A stretch of 64,000 bases of DNA from Dryomyza anilis. Its lineage: Eukaryota; Arthropoda; Insecta; Diptera; Dryomyzidae. Shown here one piece after another: positions 54,836 through 64,000 of this stretch. Position numbers and translations under genes: made by a program. The notes under the pieces are model-generated. The model saw nothing but the letters and a program-made list of their open reading frames with translations, had not been told where the DNA came from and did no database searches. Where the stretch lies: NCBI GenBank assembly GCA_951804985.1, contig OX638133.1, positions 75,460,367-75,524,366 of the forward strand, written 5' to 3'. The stretch's first letter is position 1, and each line of letters begins with the position of its first letter.

Positions 54836-56765
54836 AGATAAACCTACATTATAATTTTACAAAATTTGACATATATATGTTTACTTTGTGAATGATTTTC
54901 CGTATATTTCTCTATCAGTTAACCTTTGTTTAGATAAATACTTCATTATTAAGCTACAAAATTCATGTGGTGTACATTAAAATTTGTGAAATACATTCCT
55001 ATATGTTTAGCTTTTTTTATGAAAATATTGTAACAAGAAAATATAGAAACATTCTTTGCCGCATTGCAGCGTATATGATATGATATATCGATAAGTAATA
55101 AAAACATATTGCAATAAACATTTTAAATACAGAATGTTTTTTAATACTAATAAATTACTTATTTCGCAATTTGATGTCAGAATCTTTTTTCTTTATAACA
55201 TATTTCATATATATTAAAATATTCCAATCCAAAAATGAAGCACTTCTTCAGAATTCAGCCATTTGACTTTGTGACGACAATAAAAGTATTTTTACAAAAT
55301 TTCAAACAGTAATTTAAGTATTTCACAGAATTCGCAAATTATATTATAATTAAATTAAATTTTCTATTATGTAAAATATAAATTCAACTGAATAAGAAAA
55401 TTTGCTAAACCGTGAAATTGCTTTCAACTGCAATGAAAAGAAGATAACCACAAAGCCAGGTACATATACAGATAGGTGTTGTATGTATCCTTAAGTCCTT
55501 GCAATTTTGGTGCGCTTTCGCATACAAATAAAATAATAAAAAGGAAAATGCTTTCTCTGTAATGTCTCAGCTACTTTCTTGGGGAAATTGAAAATTTCCT
55601 TTCATGCTACACTTCCACAACCAGTGAAATATAATACATATTCTTGGTTGTATCAAGACTTAAGTGTGTTGGCCGCAGGATATGCATGAAACCAAGACGC
55701 AAAGCATACATGCTTTAAAATATAAGAAAACGTTGTGTTTGTGAAAAACTAAAAATAAAAATTACAAAGAAAGAGAAAACTAAAAATGTGGTTCGTAAAT
55801 GTTTGCTTTTTAATAACAGACACCCAAAGACAACGAAACACTTGAGCACAACTAACATTTAAACGCATTTTTCAGTTTGTTTGCCATAGTGCATGATTTA
55901 TGTAATGAGAATTTCAAAACGGTTGGCTCATGCTTTTGAATTTTCGTCAAAATTACAATATACGAACAAATACTATTATTTTAAAGAGAAGATCAATTAG
56001 AAAAAATTAGAAATTGTGGTTAATAGTTTGGGGGATCCGTACGATATGTCGAAAGAAAATGACGAAACCTAAAATTGTCGAAATTTATAAAGCTTAAAAC
56101 GCCGAAATAATATTTGGCCGGAACAAAAAGCAGTGAAAAATATTTGAAAGCTGGAAAATGTGTAAAAACTTTGAAACTAAGAATACACAACACATATTTT
56201 TTATAGGGTCAAAAAATATCATAAATTAAAATGACGAAATATCAAAATGTTGAAATACAAAAAAAAAACCATATGAGCATTGAATTTTTTTTTAAGAGTT
56301 GAATCCAATGTTTTTAAAGCAGAATTTTCTCGTCATTTCCAAAAATGTATATGTCATTTTCCTAGCAATTCTAGAAAATTTTGACAGCTAATTAAAATCT
56401 TTCCCGTCCGGAACTTTGAGTACCAAAAGTGTAAAACTACATTATACAAAATATAAAAAAAAAAATTTTGAAAAAAAAAGTAAAAATAAAAATTAATTTA
56501 AATACTATATGCACTTTATGTTCCGGATGGGATATTCGTATGCTTAAATTGTTATTATCTCGAAGGTAAATTAATTAATTTACTTGATTTGCGCAAGTAG
56601 TATTTAAATAGGACTAAACAAATGCAAAATATTAGAGATTTCTATACAGTAGATCAAAAGATATAAATTAAATAGTGGTAGTGCATGTCGAAGTTCATAT
56701 GGAAATTCAAAAAAGTCAGCACATTTTGCGAACAAATTTGTTTAGAAAAAAGCTGAAATCATATC
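54836..56765. other. Non-coding DNA
   Basis: AT-rich; several TGTCGAAA/ATTGTCGAAAT phrases at 56040-56260. No exon or RNA gene seen. Confidence 0.4.
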
Positions 56766-57560
56766 CTTGACATGTATATTTACAATTTGTTTTCAAAGTT
56801 TATTGCTTTTTGCATAATAAATCACAGAGAAACTCGGGACAGGACAAAAATTTAATTCTTTTTCTAAAAATACTTTTTGCGTAAAAATTAATTTTTTAGG
56901 ATTTAGAAAAATAGCTGAGAATATACTTAATTTTTGTATATGAACATTTTGTTCAAAAAAATTATAGTTTTTCATAATAAATCAAAGAAAAATTCCGGAC
57001 GAGACATTCCGGACGGGACAAAAACTTCGTATAGGGGCCATTCCACACCAAATCGACCAAAAAAAGTCAAATTTGAGATTTTACCTTTTCGATCTTAATG
57101 AACTTTTGGCAACTGATAAAGGGTATCGAGACATGCACTAAACAATTTTTTTTCCGACCACTACTTCCAGAGAAGCAGTGGCTCAAAGTTGGAAATAAAG
57201 TGCCAAAAATCACTTTTGTACTGTTGTTCATATTTAAATATCTCTTGACGGTAACATGTGACCCGTGGTCATTATCCTTGCACATCAAAATTGTGGTGCA
57301 TGTCTCGACACCCTTTATCAGTTGCCAAAATTTCATTGAAATCGAAGAAGGTGAGTTCCAACAGCTGGTCGATTTGGTGTGGAATGGCCCGTAGAAATAA
57401 TCAGTACGATTTTTATTCTAAAAATACTTTTAGCGCATAGTATAATTTTTAGAAATATCTCAAAACAAAACTGAGACAATTGACTTAATTTTTGTGTATG
57501 TACACTTTGTTCCTAAAGTTTAGAATTATTTCGAAAAAAATCGCAGAATAATTCCAGAAA
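56766..57560. repeat. Tandem repeat, about 165-200-bp unit, three copies, split by an F element
   Basis: Units share TTTTCnTAATAAATCACAGA, GGACAAAAATTTAATTCTTT, CTAAAAATACTTTTTGCG and CTTAATTTTTGTATATGAAC. Unit boundaries are near 56795, 56957 and 57516. The last distance is enlarged by the F element at 57035-57390. Confidence 0.7.
57035..57390. mobile_element. Foldback MITE, family F, intact copy
   Basis: Perfect 25-bp inverted ends GGGCCATTCCACACCAAATC + GACCA. Further inverted pairs inside include AACTTTTGGCAACTGATAAA / TTTATCAGTTGCCAAAATTT and CGAGACATGCAC / GTGCATGTCTCG. Total length is 356 bp. Frames of 89 and 98 codons on the two strands mirror each other because of the palindrome and are not genes. 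Target duplication unclear (flanks TCGTATAG and GTAGAAAT). Ends of the same type occur at 21008 and 22661. Confidence 0.9.
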
Positions 57561-57965
57561 TTTACACTACAATTGTTTGCTCAAAATAATTTTGTATATG
57601 AGAATATTAATAAACAATACGGTCCCTTATATAAAAATCAAAATTTTTGCGTTATTTTAGTAGCAATGATTATTTTTAAGCCTTAGTTATATTAATTAAA
57701 GTTGTCTGAAAAATTAAAAAAAAAGTTAGTTAATTTGGTTTCTAAAAGTACATGAAAAATTGGTATATTTACAAGTTGTATAATAACGAAAATGTATGAA
57801 TATTGTTTTATAAGTTACCGTAAACGGAATACAATCTTCTTTTCAGATTTTGAGATTCGCATATTTAATTCTACGTTATTTCTGTCGTGGTTGACGTTTG
57901 CTGGAACTTGACATATATCAATTCTATGTAATTCGAGGTTGCTGATTTCGTCTGCATAATCGGTT
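57561..57965. other. Non-coding DNA
   Basis: AT-rich, no feature. Confidence 0.4.
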
Positions 57966-58370
57966 TTTATACCCTACACTAAGAGGTACAGGGTATATTA
58001 AGTTTGTCTGTCAGTCTATTTGTCTGTCTGTCAAGTCTCTTTTATATAACTCTTTAGGAATCAATAACTCAAAAACTACTCAAGATATACTTATCAAATT
58101 TAAAAAGTTTTGTGAGAATACACCTAAAAATATGTGGTCCAAAAATGGGCGTGATCTGCTCACACTTCTTTACATTATTTCCCGGGTTTGTCATAGTGAA
58201 CATTTAGCCCTAAATTATTAAAATCAAATTAAGAAATATTTGTCCTACAAAATTTAAAATATAAGAGTGGTCCGCCCACTTTTATTTTTATAAATTTTTT
58301 ATTTGCTATTTTATACTTTTATAACGATTTTTTAAATTATGGAGATATAAGACGTACATTTCTAATATGT
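57966..58370 (-). mobile_element. Mini-me/DINE-1-like element, subfamily A, copy A7 (internally deleted)
   Basis: TATACCCTACACTAAGAGGTACAGGGTATAT at 57967-57997, a TCTG tract (58004-58033), then the body to about 58365 (GGGCGTGATCTGCTCAC, TTTCCCGGGTTTGTCAT). The core and the hairpin end are missing. Confidence 0.75.
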
Positions 58371-58767
58371 TTTTCTACTACGTAACGTTTTTAAGAAAAT
58401 TAGTATCGAATTTTAAGCCTTTTTCAGACACTTTTTAGAATAAAAAAAAAGACGTTTGATTAGCTAGATTTTCAAAAGCCTGTAAAAGCAGTTTTTCTTT
58501 CAATTGTTAAAGCATCATAATAAAGAAATAAATATTATTATTCCGATATATTTTTAATATATTTGTGCAATTTTTGTGTTAAACAATTCTTCTACATTAA
58601 TATGATTTTTTATTCTAAGTAGTGGCTTAAGAACGGCCTAAAAATAAGATTTCAAAATCATTACGTAATAAGAAAAAACTGAGTACTCAATCAAAATCAA
58701 CTTTTCAGTTTATGCACGCAAGCTTATTTAAATGAATATTTCGGGAATGTTAGGGGTTAAACAATTA
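58371..58767. other. Non-coding DNA
   Basis: AT-rich, no feature. Confidence 0.4.
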
Positions 58768-58946
58768 AATAATAATAGTTTGGCGCTACAGTCCTATAAC
58801 AACTTAGGCCAAGTTCTCTTACCACATTTAGCTGTGCATGTTATATTTGTATTCAAAGTGGTGGGACCTACAGTTTATTGCTGACTCCGAACGGCGGGTG
58901 AGAGCTTTTCATATGCAATCTTTTACTCTCATAGGTTTGCCATTTA
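58768..58946 (-). mobile_element. tRNA-derived SINE, copy 4 (5' truncated)
   Basis: AAT-repeat tail at 58768-58778, then the body with TTTGGCGCTACAGTCC, GTGGTGGGACCTACAGTT, CTCCGAACGGCGGGTGAGAG and TAGGTTTGCCATTTA. It stops before the tRNA head. Loss of the 5' end is the usual result of incomplete reverse transcription. Confidence 0.85.
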
Positions 58947-59149
58947 TGTGGATGATAAATCAAGAAAAATATGTATAGATTATGGACTAAAAAACTAGAC
59001 AAACATGAATCATAAAACTAAAAATATCCAAAACTTAAAGTAAGGATATACAATTTCATTTATTTTAGTTATTCAGCACTCTTATGACATTTTTTTCTTA
59101 AAAAAAATTGTACTGAAATAAAATTATTTTGCAAACAACAACCCTACAC
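58947..59149. other. Spacer between SINE copy 4 and DINE B3
   Basis: AT-rich, no feature. Confidence 0.4.
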
Positions 59150-59570
59150 TAAGAGTGAAAGGGTATATTCAGTTTGGTACGCCGTTTGTAACACCCAGAA
59201 GGAAGCATCTCCGGAAAGGAAAAGTATATATATTCTTGAACAGCATAATCTCCTTTTGACTCAAATACATGAAAATAATGGTTTTCGGCGAAACGACTTG
59301 TGGTTCAAGAAAAAAAATCGGAATTCGGTACACCTACCCATTTGTAAATATGGGTATCAAATAAATGGAAATACTTCAGCGATTGAAAGTTTGTAGTTAT
59401 TTTCGGGATTCGTATATCCTGGTGACCTATATACCATTTTTAATGCTAACCACACATATGTGTAGGGTATTTATAGTCGGCTTAGACCGACTATAATTTT
59501 GATAATCCTAACTATCATAATAACACCTACTTTAAAATTTCCCATGTGATCTAACCTTCCCAACTGGTTT
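59150..59570 (-). mobile_element. Mini-me/DINE-1-like element, subfamily B, copy B3 (internally deleted)
   Basis: From ACCCTACACTAAGAGTGAAA to CCCAACTGGTTTT, with the hairpin at 59475-59497. The microsatellite and about 280 bp of body between the core and TTTGACTCAAATACATG are missing. Confidence 0.8.
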
Positions 59571-61998
59571 TTTTTAAGTGTAAATATAGGTGGACAAATT
59601 ATAATTATTCATGATCGCGTTGATTAAATCATATTTTTCATATATAAACAAATGTCTTATACTATACAAGTATGCATTTGAGTTTATTATCAAAAATAAA
59701 GTAACTACATTAATCCTCTAAAACTCTTTTGTATGATGAGAATGTACGTTCTATATCAAACAAATTACTGTGACCTTGCTTTTGCTTTACACCTAACCAA
59801 ATTTGCTAAAAATCACAATCTATTTTCTCCTATATTGATATCAAAATATAGTTTCCTGCAGTATGATTGTATGATTTTATCGATTGTACTCCATATATGT
59901 TTGCAAATGTCGAAATTGTTGTGGAAATTTGTCGAAATTAAGACATATGAGTTAGTTTATTTTATCAAAAATATGCATTAATATGATTTAATGCAAATAT
60001 ATGGATTTTTACCTAAAACTTCATATGATATGTATTTAAATATTGAATATGTAAATCCATATAAAAGTGAACCCTGGTTCTCAACATAGTTTTAATATTT
60101 TAAATTTCGACTTATCGTACCAAACCCATAAATTTTGCATAAATCTAGTCAGTAATTGCAGATTTTTGTTAAATTTTACAATTTACACCCTCTAATGGAG
60201 AAATTCAAAACTACTTTTTATCCTGCATATGTCTACATATTTGTAGTATTTAATGGTATTTTTCTATTAAAATAATTATTTATTCTATTGACTAATTTTA
60301 ATAGCAACAAACTATTGATTGCATAGATATATTTTTTCTGAAGGTACAGTCAAAAGTACGATATTGTTCTGAATTGATACTCGGTAACAGATCCACAACA
60401 CAATGAACATATATATAGATGTACACTAGCAACTTACAAATTTTGATTAAATACTAAATTTTAAAAAGTAGGTTCTGGCATTGAATGTTGTGTATGGTAC
60501 AGAATGTTATATTTGAATTTATATGAAATTCTATTAGATAAAATATATCATTTGATTCCATACGTCTCACTTGAAAGTCATAATAATATTATTATAATTA
60601 TAATAAATGTTATTGTTTATTTTTAATATTTCAATTTATGCTCTATTATGTTTTAAAATTGGTTTGTGTTATTCGTAAATCTGTGTGTTAAGGAATCCTT
60701 CAGGCGGCCATTTAACAAATGTCCAACGGCATTATGATTTATAGATGAATATTTTGGTGACAACCTCTACAAAAGTTCAACACTTTACACATACATAAAA
60801 GCTATATCCAATCACACAACCGTCAAAAATTTAAATTTTCTTTTTTTTTCATCACCTCGAGCAAAATTTATAAAAAAAAAATATTCACAATTTTTCGTAC
60901 TATAACAACGTAGTTTTAATTTTGATTTATTTATGATGCAAATTGAACGAAAACTAAATTTTAACTTCAACACGAAAAAGCACCCACGGTACCATAATAA
61001 TAACAACAGTGTTAAACTCTTTCAATGCGATTTTCGAAAGTGAAAATGTGAAAAATTACAAAAAAAAACAACATATTTTATTGTAGCGTATATTTTAATA
61101 AAAAAAAAAAAATATATGAAAAAAATATAAAAACAAACAGCTAAAAAATGGTTCCCAGTTTGAGAGCATGAAAAATTCGTAGCCGCAGTGCTGTGTTTTG
61201 GGACGTTCAACATTTTTGTTTTTATTATTTTTTATGCGAAATGCTTTGGTCACAACTCCAGTTTAGTACCCGCTTTATACACTTTTATTTTCTGCGAATT
61301 TATTATGTTTTTATTTCCTCATGGATCCTTTTTTTGCTGCAAAATAAACACATACTACATATGTGCACCGTAATGGCGAAAAGTTTAACCGACTAATTTT
61401 GTTCATTTTTGGTCCTAGAGCTATGCGCAATTTTTTATTTTAATGGATATTTAGTTCAAGGACTTTTTAACCACAAACATTATTTATCAAATTTTTTCAC
61501 GTTAAATTGGATAAAGTTTGCGTGTGTTTGTTTGAGACATGTGAGAAGAAAAAAAATAAATATTGCATATATAAATTGAAATTTAAACAGTGTTGGTAGA
61601 ACGTAAAATTAGGTTATTTTTTATTATGTTTTCTATTAAGTATTAATTATCGACATATTCATTTTTTTTTTATTTAAAATCTAATAAAGTAAAAGGAGAT
61701 TATTTCTTAATCTTTGCACCGAGAAAATTAATTTAGTAAAATGTAATACATTTTTGTACTTGCTTAATTTATTCATTTTCAAACCCTTTGGGAGTATTTG
61801 TATTTATTTGGCTTAATATTACCACACAATGTATTAGAAACTCGTACTCCAAATATTGCAGAAACTGTAGTCTATTTTTGTTTTTTTCGTTTCTGTTTTC
61901 TGCAATTTTTTATCTTTTTGAGACCCAACTGCACACACAAAAGAAATGTATTGATTTATTTCCAAAAGAAAATGCATTTTTTTTCCCATAAAACAACA
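59571..61998. other. Non-coding DNA with a family S fragment
   Basis: AT-rich. 60230-60344 carries the right end of a family S MITE (TATTGATTGCATAGATATAT, TTTTTTCTGAAGG, TA). Frames of 60-80 codons at 59733, 60812, 61022, 61188 and 61788 have no domain and no codon bias. Confidence 0.45.
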
Positions 61999-62123
61999 CA
62001 TTCTGAAAAAAAAATCTATTGAAATTGGTCAATAGGACATTTATTGACTCCATAGTATAAAAAATAAAAAAAATCATATAAATAAAAAAACAACTATTGA
62101 TTTTAAATTATATTTTCTGAGTG
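61999..62123. mobile_element. TA-type MITE, family S, copy 2 (short)
   Basis: Left end CATTCTGAAAAAAAAATCTA, right end TTATATTTTCTGAGTG followed by TA. Inner GGTCAATAGGACATTTATTG and AACTATTGATTTTAAA correspond to copy 1. Confidence 0.55.
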
Positions 62124-62373
62124 TATTAAAAAACAGTTTCATGTTCGAAAATTTATGAAATTTGTTAATTTCGATATGGCAAAGTTCTAAAAAAATGCCA
62201 ATATGTTGGCATTTTGATATCGACTGATATGGTTAACGAACATTTTAATTTTGGACAGTTTCTGCGTCCCAATCATATTGTAAAGAAAACCAATATAACA
62301 CAAAATGACATAGTGAAAACCAGGCTTTAGTATTTCTTTTGTACAAATAGACATGATCTTGCTTTTCCAATAT

Positions 62374-63259
62374 TAGACATCTGCACAAATGGTTTTGAAG
62401 TTTCCTCTGCAAATATGCACTACTGCACTCTACAGTCGACAATCGACAGTATTATAGTGAAGTCTATTTGAGCGACTTCACTTCACTTCAGTATTTGTTT
62501 CATTGGTGTCAATCACTGTCAAAACATCAAGCCATTCAAAGCATTCAATGTTTTGAAAAATACAACGAACGACAACACTGTCGCTGAACATGCAACGAAT
62601 ACTCGCTGCACCCATGCAACGAATACAGTAGGTGCAGCGAGTGAGCGCAACTAGTAACGAGTGAGAAGACGAACATTGAAAACAACAACAAATCTGACGC
62701 TCGTTCGACGGCAGTAATGTTGTTATTGGTATTTATGTGTTAATAAAAAATACAACAAACAATATTAAAAAAAAAAAAATTGTAAAAAAAAAATTTGAAC
62801 GACAAAAACAACGCTTTGGTCGAAAAGCAATATATCCAAAAAAAAAAATAATTAAATAATGAAAAAATTAAATAATGAAAAAAATGTTTTTCGATAAATA
62901 AAAAACTTAATATAAAATATTATGTGATTTTCGTATACCTTTTGTTTTTTTCAATATTTCAATATTAATGAAAATTCCTACTCTATTCCGTACTCTAGTA
63001 AGAATGATAAAAAAAAAAATGAAAAATGCACTAAGTACTCGGTGTCATAAGCAGTTCATTTCAGTATTTGAATGTTTATTGCACATCATCTTCACTTCAG
63101 TTTTGTTTTGCTTATGTTTTGTTTTGACAGTACTTGGTTCTTTGTTGTTGTGAGCAAGACATTCATTTGATTTTCAAGCATAGAGTTGACGACAGTAAAT
63201 GTTTTGAAACGAAGTGAATGTCTTGAAGTGGGTTTCAAATGGACTTGTGCAGATGTCTA
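62374..63259. mobile_element. hAT-like non-autonomous element with perfect 8-bp target duplication
   Basis: Inverted ends TAGACATCTGCACAA (62374-62388) and TTGTGCAGATGTCTA (63245-63259) are perfect over 15 bp. Both ends are flanked directly by TCCAATAT (62366-62373 and 63260-63267), an 8-bp duplication as made by hAT transposases. Subterminal regions contain repeated TTCACTTCA/GAAGTGAA motifs in inverted relation. The 886-bp interior has CGAACGA/GCAACGA-type repeats (62560-62680) and A-tracts, with no transposase frame, so it depends on an enzyme encoded elsewhere. Confidence 0.9.
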
Positions 63260-63267
63260 TCCAATAT

Positions 63268-64000
63268 CATTCTTATTCTTCCTGCAAATAATTTGCAAAA
63301 TTTAACTTTTTAAATTTCAATTAGAAGCAGGTAGACAAATATCTTAAACTGCATGTTAATTATGAAAACGGATTCTAATTGCAAAAATTATTCAAAATAT
63401 TAAACTCAAAAATTTTACTTTTTATTTTAAGATAAATTTTTATTATTTCAGATTTTTGTTTATTCAAGTTAACAAATGTTAATTGCTTTAATAAGATATA
63501 TTATCAATGATTTTTTATAAATAAATTGTATAACTAAGGATTCCAGGAAATTCCCAATATGCAAAGATGCGAATATAATTTGTAATTTAATGTAAATTGT
63601 TAGATTTCATTTAAGAAGATAATAAGAAAAGCGCATACAAAGAGATTGTGTGCGTTCGTTTTTATTTTATTTTATTTTTTAAGTACGGAGTGTTGCCAAC
63701 TGCAAACTAGTCAAGAATATAAATTAAAATTGGCACAAAGAGTTTTCTTTGCGCACACAAAGTCTAGCACAAAGCTGGAATTTTCATGAAAGTTTTAGTT
63801 AATATTTTTTTTCGGCACTTTGCGCACAAAAAAAATCAATTTATAGTCAATCTAGAATGGCGCTAATCCACGGAATCTGTCTTTTTGCAGAGTTGGACAA
63901 TGGTGTCTACGTGTGTAGAATTTATATATAATATGCAATATATTTTAAGTGACAGTTATATAAATATAGATAATTAATAAATATAAAATTAATTAATTGA
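63268..64000. other. Non-coding DNA
   Basis: AT-rich; 63640-63840 slightly richer in G+C with repeated GCGCAnACAAAG phrases (63632, 63751, 63811). No gene seen. Confidence 0.4.

Noticed and set aside
57067..57394. Two similar 89-98-codon frames on opposite strands
   Set aside because: They mirror each other because the DNA is a palindromic foldback element.

Overview
This is a eukaryotic, very AT-rich window with almost no protein-coding sequence. It most likely comes from a schizophoran fly. The evidence is mini-me/DINE-1-type repeats with the GTCY microsatellite, a DD41D mariner relic, a metazoan 3' splice site, and a repeat-filled landscape of introns and intergenic DNA. The species cannot be named from the sequence. 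It does not look like a compact Drosophila-type genome; a larger-genome fly such as a blowfly, house fly or tephritid relative is an inference.

Only one real gene segment is well supported: a GC-rich terminal coding exon on the + strand (11893-12447), preceded by a strong splice acceptor and ending in TGA. It encodes the last 184 residues of a Ser/Thr/Pro/Gly-rich protein I do not recognise. Upstream DNA (1-11892) would be its last intron. Downstream is a probable long 3' UTR carrying a 1.6-kb degenerate minisatellite (12.7-14.35 kb), with a candidate poly(A) signal at 16765. A weak candidate 5' exon lies at 18.2-18.5 kb. The rest (18.5-64 kb) has no recognisable host exon.

The interest is in the repeats. 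(1) A tRNA-derived SINE has four copies (565-880, 9810-10083, 25968-26307, 58768-58946). One has a 13-bp target duplication. Another sits inside a MITE whose uninterrupted sister copy, the empty site, is also in the window (47279-47534). (2) Mini-me/DINE-1-like elements occur as two subfamilies, about a dozen copies, each carrying a CAGA/TCTG microsatellite. (3) A modular, apparently undescribed non-autonomous element (termed family C here) carries internal 16-bp and 15-bp minisatellites and an A/C-rich tract. Its longest uninterrupted copy is 44330-46677; others are split by DINE insertions. (4) Foldback/MITE families include a 424-bp element inside a DINE, a 356-bp element with perfect 25-bp inverted ends, an ~815-bp near-palindrome at 20.0-20.8 kb, and a hAT-like element with a perfect 8-bp target duplication at 62374-63259. 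(5) A dead DD41D transposase has intact catalytic aspartates but a nonsense codon and a missing N-terminus (51467-52382). (6) A solo-LTR candidate lies at 8201-8719. (7) Several old tandem arrays have periods of ~117, ~165, ~190 and 283 bp.

The elements are nested up to four deep (39.4-42.0 kb: DINE-B > hAT-like > family C > DINE-A), so their relative ages can be read off. Family names A, B, C, D, F, G, R, S and T are local labels used only in this annotation.
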